Below are positions 23,997 to 31,624 of a stretch of DNA of 36,306 nt, piece by piece. Positions within the stretch are counted from its first letter, which is position 1. Each line of letters opens with the position of its first letter. A program made the position numbers and the translations under genes. This DNA is from an uncultured Corynebacterium sp. (GTDB lineage: Bacteria > Actinomycetota > Actinomycetes > Mycobacteriales > Mycobacteriaceae): the NCBI RefSeq assembly GCF_946223165.1, contig NZ_CAMIBP010000029.1:1-36306 (forward strand), written 5' to 3'. The notes under the pieces were generated by a model. The model saw only the letters and a program-made list of their open reading frames with translations, searched no databases and was not told where the DNA came from.

Positions 23997-25129
23997 GCGT
24001 GCAGCTCCAGGGCGAGGCCGAGCAGCTCGGGCTCCGAAAGGGTGATGGAGCCAAGTTGCACGCCCACGGGTTGCCGGCCCGGCACCTCCCAGGGCAGGCA
24101 GACGGCGGGCAGGCGCGCGACGTTGAACAGGGAACCCCAGGGCGACCAACGGGTCTGCGCATCGAAATTCTCCGGGTGCGGCAGCGCGCGGAAGGTGCCG
24201 CGGGCCGGAGGATCGAAGGCGAGCATCGGGGTGAGGATCGCGTCAACCTGCCACGTGTGGGCCAGGAGGAAGGGGAGGTGCGCAGCGTGGTTGCGGGCAT
24301 CGGCCAGCTGGCGGGTGCTGACCTGGCGGCCGAGATCGCGCACCCACGCGACGTAGCCCTCGGCGTCCTCCAGCCCCGCGGTGTGCGCCGTGAAGATACG
24401 ACGGAAGGACTCAAAGGTCTGGTGGGCTTGAGGGTAGGGGTCGATGTCGATGCACTCGTATCCGGCGGCGTTCAGCGCCGTCCGGGCCTGCGCGACGGCG
24501 CGGAGCATGACCGGATCGACGGCGACCTCGGCGAATAGCGGCTGCGTGAGGATGCCGATCCGGGCGCGCGGCTTGACTGGGCGCAGATCGTGGAGGATGG
24601 CCTGGTCGGCGATAGAAGTCGTCATGAACCCGGCGACACCGAGATCCTCGCCCGCCGGCTTGAAACCGACGATGCCGCAGGCCGCGGCGGGCACGCGGAT
24701 GGAGCCGCCGCCATCGCCGGCGTGGGCCGCGCGCAGCAACCCGCGCGCCACCTGTACCGCCGCGCCGCCGGAGGAACCGCCGGGCGTGCGGCCCGGCCAC
24801 AGCGGATTATCCACCCAGTCCATCCCAGTCGGTTCCGTGTCGATAATGAGGCCGAGTTCTGGGCTGGCGGACTTGCCGATGATGCGTGCGCCTTCGTCTT
24901 CCAACTGGGCGAGAAAAGGATCCGTGACGGTCGCCATGTAGCGGCGGGCCGCCGAGCCCAGGGACGTGGGCATGCCCGCGACGTCGCTGAGGTCCTTCGC
25001 GGAGAGCACCCAGCCATCGAGGCGGCCGTGGCCGAGTGGGAGATGCTCGAGATCGAGGTAGGTAAACCCGTGTTCGTGCGGGGTAAGGCCCTCGAGATCC
25101 CGGGCCAGCTGCGCAACGCTGAATTCCAT
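23993..25129 (-). CDS. amidase signature family hydrolase
   Basis: This 378-residue amidase has the Ser-cisSer-Lys triad. The catalytic Lys is in LSAKDLSDVAG (about residue 45). The GGSSGGAAV loop (about 115-123) supplies the cis-Ser. GDGGGSIRVPAAACG (about 138-152) supplies the nucleophile Ser. It is shorter than GatA and lacks the GatCAB-type ends, so a free amidase for small amides or an indole-acetamide-type substrate is more likely than tRNA amidation. The ATG has TAGGGT 8 nt upstream and no Shine-Dalgarno sequence. Only 33 bp separate its start from the divergent pheA start. The stop is coupled to the CPBP protease gene. Confidence 0.85.
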   Translation of the reverse strand: MEFSVAQLARDLEGLTPHEHGFTYLDLEHLPLGHGRLDGWVLSAKDLSDVAGMPTSLGSAARRYMATVTDPFLAQLEDEGARIIGKSASPELGLIIDTEPTGMDWVDNPLWPGRTPGGSSGGAAVQVARGLLRAAHAGDGGGSIRVPAAACGIVGFKPAGEDLGVAGFMTTSIADQAILHDLRPVKPRARIGILTQPLFAEVAVDPVMLRAVAQARTALNAAGYECIDIDPYPQAHQTFESFRRIFTAHTAGLEDAEGYVAWVRDLGRQVSTRQLADARNHAAHLPFLLAHTWQVDAILTPMLAFDPPARGTFRALPHPENFDAQTRWSPWGSLFNVARLPAVCLPWEVPGRQPVGVQLGSITLSEPELLGLALELHA

Positions 25130-25137
25130 GGGTATTC

Positions 25138-25156
25138 ACCCTAGCGGTGTTAAGGT
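25138..25156. promoter_or_regulatory. back-to-back -10 elements of amidase and pheA
   Basis: Minus-strand TAGGGT (25143-25138) lies 8 nt before the amidase start. Plus-strand TAAGGT (25151-25156) lies 6 nt before the pheA start. Only 7 bp separate the two, so the -35 region of each overlaps the other. Confidence 0.55.
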
Positions 25157-25162
25157 TTCCCC

Positions 25163-26086
25163 ATGACTAGCACCGTTGCGTTTCTCGGCCCCGTTGGCAC
25201 GTTCACGGAGGCCGCGCTGCTCAAGTTTGAGCTGGGGGATATTACGCCGCTGCCGCTGTCGAGCCCCGCGGAGGCGCTGGACGCCGTGCGCGACGGCCGC
25301 GCGGGGCGAGCCGTCGTGGCCATTGAGAATTCCGTCGATGGCGCCGTGACCGCGACGTTCGACGCGCTGTGGGCGGGGGACAACCGAGTGCAGGTGTACG
25401 GGGAGGTGGACCTCGACATCGCTTTCGCCATCATGTCCGCCCCTGGCCGCACTCTCGAATCTGCGCGGACCATCGCGACGCACCCAGTGGCCTACCAGCA
25501 GATTCGCGGCTGGTTGGCGGAACACCTGCCGGGTCACGAGTTCGTTCCGGCGTCGTCGAATGCGGCGGCGGCGGAGATGGCCGCGCGCGGCGACGTCGAC
25601 GTTGCGGCCGCGCCGGAGCGCGCCGCAGAGATCTACGGCCTCGACGTGCATGCCCGTGGCGTCGCCGATATGCAGGGCGCGACGACGCGCTTCATCCTCG
25701 TGGGCAAACCCGGCCGCCCGCCGGCGCGCACCGGCCACGACCGCACGTCCGTCGTGTTTACCCTGCCCAACGAGCCCGGCACCCTCGTTGGCGCGCTGCA
25801 GGAATTCGCCCACCGCGGGGTGGACATGACCCGCATTGAGTCGCGTCCCACGCGCCGTGAGTTTGGTAACTACCGCTTCTACGTGGACATTGCCGGGCAC
25901 ATCGACGATGTCCCCGTGGCCGAGGCCCTGCGCGCGCTGTGGCTGCGCGCGGAGGAGGTCTTCTTTGTCGGATCGTGGCCGTCGGCCGCGGCCAGTGATT
26001 CCGGGGCAACCGCTGCCGATGAGGCCCAGAACGCCCGGCTGCGCGCCGCTGACAAATGGGTAGCGCAGCTGCGGGAAGGCACATAG
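25163..26086 (+). CDS. pheA: prephenate dehydratase
   Basis: This 307-residue monofunctional enzyme converts prephenate to phenylpyruvate, in Phe synthesis. The catalytic domain (about 1-185) starts TVAFLGPVGTFTEAA and contains the SVDGAV and GATTRFIL (Thr-Arg-Phe) motifs of the active site. The ACT regulatory domain (about 192-275) has NEPGTLVGALQEF and IESRPTRREFGNYRFYVD, the Phe-binding motifs. Feedback inhibition by phenylalanine is therefore expected. A poorly conserved Ala-rich tail ends the protein. It starts at ATG 25163 with TAAGGT 6 nt upstream and no ribosome site. A phosphatase-type gene follows within 10 bp. Confidence 0.95.
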   Translation: MTSTVAFLGPVGTFTEAALLKFELGDITPLPLSSPAEALDAVRDGRAGRAVVAIENSVDGAVTATFDALWAGDNRVQVYGEVDLDIAFAIMSAPGRTLESARTIATHPVAYQQIRGWLAEHLPGHEFVPASSNAAAAEMAARGDVDVAAAPERAAEIYGLDVHARGVADMQGATTRFILVGKPGRPPARTGHDRTSVVFTLPNEPGTLVGALQEFAHRGVDMTRIESRPTRREFGNYRFYVDIAGHIDDVPVAEALRALWLRAEEVFFVGSWPSAAASDSGATAADEAQNARLRAADKWVAQLREGT

Positions 26087-26096
26087 GCTAGTGGCC

Positions 26097-26735
26097 ATGC
26101 GCATCTACCTCGTACGCCACGGCCAGACCACCTCCAATGTTGAGCACCTGATGGATACGCTCCCGCCCGGTGCGGAGCTCACCCCGCGGGGCCGCGATCA
26201 GGCGACGGCCGTCGGCCTGGAGCTGGCGGAACTCGTGGACTCCGAGGTCCCGCTGGTCTTGAGCTCGGTGGCGATTCGCGCGCAGCAGACCGCCATGGGC
26301 GCTATGCGCGCGTTCGAGGAAGCCCGCGACATGGAGGAGCACTCTATGCGCGTGCAGCCCGTCATGGGGGTCCACGAAATCTTTGGCGGCGCCTTCGAGA
26401 TGTCCGGTTCCGAGGATGCGCGTCGGGACTACACGGTGGCGCTGCGCGGTTGGCTCGATGGTGACATGGAGGCTTCCATGGAGGAGGGTGAGACCCTCGC
26501 CCACGTGTTGGAGCGCTTCCAGCCGGTGCTCGAGAACGCCGCCGCCCAGGACCGTGACGTCATCATCTTCTCCCACGGCGCCGCCATCCGCGTCATGACT
26601 ACTCACGCGTGCGGAGTGGATCCCGACTTCGCCTTCTCCGGGTACATCGCCAACTGCCGTTTCACGGTTATTGAGCCGGGTGAGCGCGAGTTCGGTCAGT
26701 GGGAGCTCAAGCGCTGGGCTGATCTGGATCTCTAG
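26097..26735 (+). CDS. histidine phosphatase family protein (phosphoglycerate mutase-like)
   Basis: This 212-residue protein has the RHG motif LVRHGQTTSN (His9 phosphohistidine). A second catalytic block (HEIFGGAFEMSGSED) and a late IIFSHGAAIRV (second His) follow. It belongs to the histidine phosphatase branch rather than true glycolytic mutases, so a broad phosphatase role is likely. ATG 26097 is preceded by TAGGCT at 26084-26089, exactly 7 nt upstream; that element includes the pheA stop codon. The in-frame GTG at 26091 is an alternative start. An 85 bp tandem repeat array starts 11 bp after the stop. Confidence 0.82.
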   Translation: MRIYLVRHGQTTSNVEHLMDTLPPGAELTPRGRDQATAVGLELAELVDSEVPLVLSSVAIRAQQTAMGAMRAFEEARDMEEHSMRVQPVMGVHEIFGGAFEMSGSEDARRDYTVALRGWLDGDMEASMEEGETLAHVLERFQPVLENAAAQDRDVIIFSHGAAIRVMTTHACGVDPDFAFSGYIANCRFTVIEPGEREFGQWELKRWADLDL

Positions 26736-26745
26736 GGTTGCGGAG

Positions 26746-26990
26746 TTCCTATACATCTGTGGATTTCGGCGGATCGTGACCTGCGGAAATGCGGTGGCCG
26801 TTGGGGTATCTGTATAGGAAGGATGTGGAGTTCCTATACATCTGTGGATTTCGGCGGATCGTGACCTGCGGAAACGGGGTGGCCGTTGGGGTATCTGTAT
26901 AGGAGGGATGTGGAGTTCCTATACATCTGCGGGTTTTGGCGGATCGTGACCTGCGGAAACGTGGTGGCCGTTGGGGTATCTGTATAGGAG
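26746..26990. repeat. three-copy 85 bp tandem repeat with inverted ends
   Basis: Units 26746-26820, 26831-26905 and 26916-26990 are each 75 bp, separated by the same 10 bp spacer GGATGTGGAG (period exactly 85). Each begins TTCCTATACA and ends TGTATAGGA(A/G), so the ends form a 9 bp inverted repeat. The core GGCGGATCGTGACCTGCGG is identical in all three. Units differ from each other at about 3-5 positions. The 275 bp between the phosphatase and zincin genes contain no gene. Confidence 0.9.
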
Positions 26991-27010
26991 GCGGCGGGAG
27001 TGAGGGCCGA

Positions 27011-27358
27011 TTATCCCCAGCCGAGGTGATGGAGCTCGTCCTCCTCGAGCCCGAAGTAGTGGCCGAGTTCGTGGAAGACGGTCACTTCGACTTGGTGGGC
27101 CAGCTCTTCCTCGGAATTGCACCAGTCCTGCAGCGCGCCGCGGTAGATGAAAATCGCGTCGGGCAGGTAGCCGGTGTGATCAAAGGTGCGCTCGGTGAGC
27201 GCGACGCCCTCGTAGAGTCCGAGGATCGAGGGGGATTCCTTGTTGTAATCCTCGACGAGGATGGCCATGTTGCGCATCCGGGCAACAAACTCGTCGGGCA
27301 CTTTGTCGAGGGCGGCCTCGACCATCTCATCGAAGCGTTCTTCGCTGACCTGGTACAT
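27011..27358 (-). CDS. Zincin_1-type metallopeptidase family protein
   Basis: This 115-residue protein has the zinc site HELGHYFGLEEDELHHLGW (His95, Glu96, His99 and a downstream Glu/His as third ligand), near the C-terminus. The preceding block, PDEFVARMRNMAILVEDYN and YRGALQDWCNSEEELAHQVEVT, matches the small actinobacterial zincin family. Those proteins are probable peptidases with unknown substrate. Start ATG 27358 was chosen over longer in-frame extensions that run into the upstream gene. No good ribosome site is visible. It lies 26 bp after the septum-formation gene and is likely co-transcribed. It converges on the 85 bp repeat array. Confidence 0.85.
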   Translation of the reverse strand: MYQVSEERFDEMVEAALDKVPDEFVARMRNMAILVEDYNKESPSILGLYEGVALTERTFDHTGYLPDAIFIYRGALQDWCNSEEELAHQVEVTVFHELGHYFGLEEDELHHLGWG

Positions 27359-27384
27359 GGTTGTGGTAAATCCGCTGGTGAGGA

Positions 27385-28449
27385 TTACTGTGCCGGGGTG
27401 GCGGGCTCGGTGGAAGTGGCCGCCGCGTCCTGTCCGCCGCCGTTCGAGGAACGCAGCGGGTTGCGGGTGGGCTGCGCGGTGGGGGCGGCGCCGTCGATGG
27501 TCATGGCGTCGCGGCCCGCGGTGGCAGCGCCAGTGAGCGTGGAGAACGAGCCGGTGGCCGGGTTGACGTGGATGAGTGAGCAGTTGACCGAGTGAGTGCC
27601 GCCATTCCAGGAGGACTCCGACACAGAGCCCCAGTAGGGCTGCAGCGTGGACTGGTAGAGGTTTTCCTCGCCGCCCAGGTAGGTTTCGGCCGCGTGCGTG
27701 CACTGGTCGGCGAGGAAGGAGTTCTGGTCCGCCGGCTGCGGGAAACCGGTGCTGAAGTGCTGCGACAGGTCGATGACGCTGACGGTTTCCAGCTGGTGCG
27801 GATCGGCGCAGGGGACCGTGCGGAGCACCTGGTTGTCGTCGACGACGCGGCACTGGCCGGCCTCGGCGATGTTGGCTTGATCGGAGTCGACGACCTTGCC
27901 GGTGGTACGCTGCGGCGTGCCGGAGGCGTCGGTGGTCTGCAGGCCGCACAACATGGTGCGGTCACCCTGCTCCCAGGCCTCGGCCGGGGGAAGGATAGGT
28001 GCGATGGAGTACTTGCCCACGGCGTCGAACTTTCCGTCGAGGTAGCTCAGGGTGGCTCCCTGGCACAGCTCTTCGCGCAGCTGAGCCTGGCGCTCGAGGT
28101 TGGGCATGGGGGCGCTTTCGCCGAACTCACTGGTGGGGTACACGGCGAGGTCCTCGCGGGCGGCGACCTCGAAGCGGTGTTCGCCGCTGCACGAGGTTTG
28201 CTCGAAGTTTGAGACGGTGCCGTCCTTGTCGACGTCCCAGTCGAGGCAGGAGCCGACGTCCGCCGTGGTAAACGGCGCGAGCGCGGCCTCGGGCGCGGCG
28301 GAGGAGCTGGCGGCTGCGGTGGACGCTCCGGTGCCGATCTCGGTTCCGCTGCGCAGCTCGTACACGCCGATGAACGCCGCCGATGCCGCGGCAGAGATCA
28401 ATACGGTGTTGATCGCTGCCGCGCGGCGAAAGGCTTGAAAGGTACTCAT
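27385..28449 (-). CDS. septum formation family membrane protein
   Basis: This 354-residue protein has an N-terminal signal-anchor (residues 10-30) and an extracytoplasmic part. An Ala/Ser linker (38-58) is followed by two similar Cys-containing modules: VGSCLDWDVDKDGTV with SCSGEHRFEVA, and AGQCRVVDDNQVLRTVPCADPHQLETV. This is the Septum_form family. The C-terminal tail is Thr/Pro/Ala-rich and disordered. It probably localises to the cell wall during division or growth; direct evidence of function is limited. ATG 28449 has TAGACT 10 nt upstream and no ribosome site, so a short or absent leader is likely. The zincin gene follows. Confidence 0.82.
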   Translation of the reverse strand: MSTFQAFRRAAAINTVLISAAASAAFIGVYELRSGTEIGTGASTAAASSSAAPEAALAPFTTADVGSCLDWDVDKDGTVSNFEQTSCSGEHRFEVAAREDLAVYPTSEFGESAPMPNLERQAQLREELCQGATLSYLDGKFDAVGKYSIAPILPPAEAWEQGDRTMLCGLQTTDASGTPQRTTGKVVDSDQANIAEAGQCRVVDDNQVLRTVPCADPHQLETVSVIDLSQHFSTGFPQPADQNSFLADQCTHAAETYLGGEENLYQSTLQPYWGSVSESSWNGGTHSVNCSLIHVNPATGSFSTLTGAATAGRDAMTIDGAAPTAQPTRNPLRSSNGGGQDAAATSTEPATPAQ

Positions 28450-28483
28450 ATAATCGCCTAGTCTAGCCGCCGCGCGGGGCGAA

Positions 28484-29233
28484 CTACGCGGTGGGCATGT
28501 CGAGGGCGCGGCTCACCCGGGTGGAGAGGTGGTAGCGATCGGTGCGGTATACGGACGAGCACCATTCGACGGGGCGGTCGCCGGAGCGGGAGTGACGGAT
28601 GATGTGGAGCAGCGGCGCGCCGGGGGCGACGTCGAGAAGCTCGGACATCTCCGGGGTGGCGGCGATGGCGGTCACGGTTTGGTCCGCCTCCGTGATGGGG
28701 ACCTCGAATTGGGTGTCGAGGATGTGATACACGGAGTTGTAGATGTCGTTTTCGAGCAGGTTGGGCACGTAGGTGGAGTTGTACCAGCCGTCATCGATGG
28801 AATAGGGCTCCCCGTCGCCTAAGCGCAGGCGGCGCAGGTGGGTGTGCGGGGTGTCGGGGTCGGTGCCGAAGAACTCGGTGACGTCTTCGGGGGCCAGCGA
28901 GCGGCCGCCGAGGAGGATCTTGGAGGATGCCTTGACGTCCTGGGCGCCCATTTCGTCGGAGAACGAGGCGAGATGGAGGCGCGAGACTAGCGGGTTGGGG
29001 GCGACGAAGGTGCCCTTTCCGCGGACGCGGCGGAGCTGGCCGGCGGCGACGAGATCGCCAATGGCGCGGCGGACGGTGATGCGGGAGACGCCGTAGGTCT
29101 CTTCGAGGAGGCGCTCGCCAGGGAGGATGTCCCCGGGCTTGAGCTCCGTGCGGCACAGCTCCGACAAAAGATCTCGCAGCTGCGCATGCTTCGGGATGGG
29201 GCCGTCCTCAATGATGCGAGCAGGGGTATTCAT
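28484..29233 (-). CDS. farR: GntR-family acyl-responsive regulator FarR
   Basis: This 249-residue regulator of the HutC subfamily has a GntR winged helix (about 10-75: PIPKHAQLRDLLSEL, PGERLLEETYGVSRITVRRAI, GKGTFVA) and a UTRA effector domain (90-235: EFFGTDPDTPHTHLRRLR, EWCSSVYRTDRY). Divergence from serS matches farR of C. glutamicum, which responds to acyl-CoA and represses its own gene. ATG 29233 was chosen because TAAAAT (29246-29241, minus strand) lies 7 nt upstream. The in-frame ATG at 29242 overlaps that element. A 12 bp palindrome between -10 and -35 is the likely autorepression site. The lipid-related neighbours at 30701-32455 fit its proposed role. Confidence 0.82.
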   Translation of the reverse strand: MNTPARIIEDGPIPKHAQLRDLLSELCRTELKPGDILPGERLLEETYGVSRITVRRAIGDLVAAGQLRRVRGKGTFVAPNPLVSRLHLASFSDEMGAQDVKASSKILLGGRSLAPEDVTEFFGTDPDTPHTHLRRLRLGDGEPYSIDDGWYNSTYVPNLLENDIYNSVYHILDTQFEVPITEADQTVTAIAATPEMSELLDVAPGAPLLHIIRHSRSGDRPVEWCSSVYRTDRYHLSTRVSRALDMPTA

Positions 29234-29252
29234 ATAAGACATTTTACTCCAC

Positions 29253-29264
29253 TGGTTATGACCA
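29253..29264. promoter_or_regulatory. FarR autoregulatory operator
   Basis: TGGTTATGACCA is a 12 bp inverted repeat, imperfect only in two paired positions. It contains GT-n-AT-n-AC, as in HutC-type GntR sites. It sits 6 bp upstream of the farR -10 element. Confidence 0.6.
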
Positions 29265-29346
29265 CGGCAAAGGTGTGGTGCGTATCGCCCCAGTTGTTCG
29301 CCTGATGCGGGCTCCCGGCGCAGAACCGTGCGGTAAGCTGAACCTC

Positions 29347-30609
29347 GTGATTGATCTCAAATTCCTCCGCGAAAACCCCGACGTCGTCCGCGCCTCGCAG
29401 ATCACGCGTGGCGAGGACCCGAAGCTCGTTGACCTGCTCATTGAGGCCGATGAGGCCCGCCGCTCCGCCATCGTGGCGGCGGATGAGCTGCGCTCCGAGC
29501 AGAAGGCCTTTGGTAAGAAGATTGGCCAGGCCAGCCCGGAGGAGCGCCCAGCGCTGCTGGAGGGCTCCAACGAGCTCAAGGCGAAGGTGAAGGAGGCTGA
29601 GGAGCAGCTCGCAGCGGCCGAGGAGAAGGTCACGGAGCTGCAGTACCAGCTGTCCAACATCGTGGAAGGCGCCCCGGCGGGCGGCGAGGATGACTTCATC
29701 GTGGTCGAGGAAGTGGGCGAGAAGCCGGTCTTCGATTTCGAGCCGAAGGACCACCTGGAGCTGGGCGAGACGCTCGGCCTCATCGACGTCAAGCGCGGCG
29801 CGAAGGTGGGTGGCGCCCGCTTCTACTACCTCACCGGTGACGGCGCCTTCCTGCAGCTGGGCATGCTCATGCTCGCCGCGCAGAAGGCACGTGAGGCCGG
29901 CTTCCAGCTCATGATCCCGCCGGTTCTCGTGCGCCCGGACATCATGCAGGGCACGGGCTTCTTGGGCCAGCACTCTGATGAGGTCTACTATCTGCCGGCT
30001 GATGATCTCTACCTGGTGGGCACCTCCGAGGTAGCCCTGGCGGGCTACCACAAGGATGAGATTATTGATCTCTCCAACGGTCCGATCAAGTACACCGGTT
30101 GGTCTTCCTGCTTCCGCCGCGAGGCGGGCTCGCACGGCAAGGACACCCGCGGCATTCTGCGCGTGCACCAGTTCGACAAGCTCGAGATGTTTGTTTACTG
30201 CAAGCCGGAAGAGGCGGAGGAGATGCACCAGCAGCTCCTGCAGATGGAAAAGGACATGCTCGCTGCGATGGAGCTGCCGTACCGCACCATTGACATCGCC
30301 GGTGGCGATCTGGGTTCGTCTGCGGCCCGCAAGTACGACAACGAGGCTTGGGTCCCGACCCAGAACACCTACCGCGAGCTCACTTCGACCTCGAATTGCA
30401 CGACGTTCCAGGCCCGCCGCCTGTCCACCCGCTACCGCGATGAGAACGGCAAGACCCAGTACGCGGCCACGCTCAACGGCACCCTGGCCACCACCCGCTG
30501 GCTCGTCGCCATCCTGGAGAACCACCAGCAGGCCGACGGCTCCGTCGTGGTTCCGGAGGCCCTGCGCCCGTTCGTGGGCAAGGACGTCCTGCGCCCCATC
30601 AACGGCTAA
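29347..30609 (+). CDS. serS: seryl-tRNA synthetase
   Basis: This 420-residue class II aminoacyl-tRNA synthetase charges tRNA-Ser. The N-terminal coiled-coil arm that contacts the tRNA (about 25-105) has long Glu/Lys helices. Motif 2 (TGWSSCFRREAGSHGKDTRG, then LRVHQFDKLEMF) and motif 3 (TLNGTLATTRWLVAILENHQ) are intact. The start is GTG 29347. TAAGCT (29334-29339) lies exactly 7 nt upstream, giving a leaderless mRNA. The longer in-frame start at 29275 would add 24 residues outside the family pattern and was rejected. A hairpin ends the transcript at 30651-30673. Confidence 0.97.
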   Translation: MIDLKFLRENPDVVRASQITRGEDPKLVDLLIEADEARRSAIVAADELRSEQKAFGKKIGQASPEERPALLEGSNELKAKVKEAEEQLAAAEEKVTELQYQLSNIVEGAPAGGEDDFIVVEEVGEKPVFDFEPKDHLELGETLGLIDVKRGAKVGGARFYYLTGDGAFLQLGMLMLAAQKAREAGFQLMIPPVLVRPDIMQGTGFLGQHSDEVYYLPADDLYLVGTSEVALAGYHKDEIIDLSNGPIKYTGWSSCFRREAGSHGKDTRGILRVHQFDKLEMFVYCKPEEAEEMHQQLLQMEKDMLAAMELPYRTIDIAGGDLGSSAARKYDNEAWVPTQNTYRELTSTSNCTTFQARRLSTRYRDENGKTQYAATLNGTLATTRWLVAILENHQQADGSVVVPEALRPFVGKDVLRPING

Positions 30610-30650
30610 ACGCCTGCGGGAGCGCTCGCACACCACTCGCATACACCTTT

Positions 30651-30673
30651 GATGCCCGGCACTGCCGGGCATC
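30651..30673 (+). terminator. hairpin after serS
   Basis: GATGCCCGGC and GCCGGGCATC form a perfect 10 bp stem around a 3 nt loop. The bases that follow are not T-rich, so termination may be partial. Confidence 0.6.
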
Positions 30674-30700
30674 TCTGATACACAAGGGGAAACCGACGTC

Positions 30701-31624
30701 ATGGACATCCGCGAAGGTCTCATCCGCGTGCCTGACGATCTCCCGCGGGTCGATCGGCACGCGGAGGCCGGGGAGCATGTGTACCAAGGCATCATCGCCG
30801 TGATCAACCGTCTTCTGCGCTGGCAGGGGATTGAGGTGACCGTCTTCGGCGCGGAGAACGTCCCGCAATTCGGCGGCGCGCTCATGGCGATGAACCACAC
30901 CGGCTACTACGACTTCATCTTCGGCCAGATTCCCGCCTACATCCGGGGCCGTCGCCTCACGCGGTTCATGGCGAAGAAGGAGATCTTCGACGTGCCGGTG
31001 GTGGGCTGGTTGATGCGCACGATGCAGCATGTCTCGGTGGATCGCTCGGCGGGAGCCGCCAGCATTGCCGATGCCGTCTTGCACCTGCGCTCCGGCCGCC
31101 TCGTGACCATCTTCCCCGAGGCCACCATCTCTCGCAGCTTCGAGCTGAAGTCTTTCAAGAACGGCGCGGCCCGCATCGCGCACGAAGCCGGCGTGCCGCT
31201 CATTCCGGTCGTGACCTGGGGATCCCAGCGCATCTGGCCCAAAGGCGGGGAGAAGCACCTGGGCAAGACCGGCCTGCCGGTCTACATCCGGGTGGGCGAG
31301 CCGGTGGCGCTTACGGGCGACGCCGACGCCGACATCGCGACGCTGAAGTCCATCATGCAGGCCATGCTCGAGGAGCTGCGCGCGGATTACACCGCGAAGT
31401 ACGGTCCCTTCGCCGAGGGGCTTGAATGGATGCCTGCTGCCCTGGGCGGCACGGCGCCGAGTCTGGATGAGGCCAACCGCATGGACGTCGCGGATCGCGA
31501 GGCCAAGGCGCGGGCCAAGGCGCAAAAGGCGTCGCGGGAGACCGCGAAGCGCCTGCGTAAGGCCGATGAGAAGCTTGCCAAGCGCGTCGACAAGGCGTGG
31601 CGGCGCCTCAAGAAGGAACACTAG
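30701..31624 (+). CDS. lysophospholipid acyltransferase (PlsC type)
   Basis: This 307-residue membrane-associated acyltransferase transfers acyl groups to lysophosphatidic acid or related lipids. The catalytic NHTGYYD (His-x4-Asp, about residues 65-71) is followed by the FPEATISRSFE block (substrate binding) and VPLIPVVTWG. The C-terminal 60 residues are rich in Lys, Ala and Arg and end in RRLKKEH, which may contact the membrane or DNA-like polyanions. A strong ribosome site (AAGGGGAAA) precedes the ATG. It begins an operon whose next gene starts directly after its stop. Phosphatidic acid synthesis fits the glycerol genes downstream. Confidence 0.88.
   Translation: MDIREGLIRVPDDLPRVDRHAEAGEHVYQGIIAVINRLLRWQGIEVTVFGAENVPQFGGALMAMNHTGYYDFIFGQIPAYIRGRRLTRFMAKKEIFDVPVVGWLMRTMQHVSVDRSAGAASIADAVLHLRSGRLVTIFPEATISRSFELKSFKNGAARIAHEAGVPLIPVVTWGSQRIWPKGGEKHLGKTGLPVYIRVGEPVALTGDADADIATLKSIMQAMLEELRADYTAKYGPFAEGLEWMPAALGGTAPSLDEANRMDVADREAKARAKAQKASRETAKRLRKADEKLAKRVDKAWRRLKKEH

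Noticed and set aside
29275..29346. Upstream extension of serS
   Set aside because: The longer start lacks a ribosome site and the extra 24 residues are not part of seryl-tRNA synthetases. The 7 nt leaderless element supports 29347.
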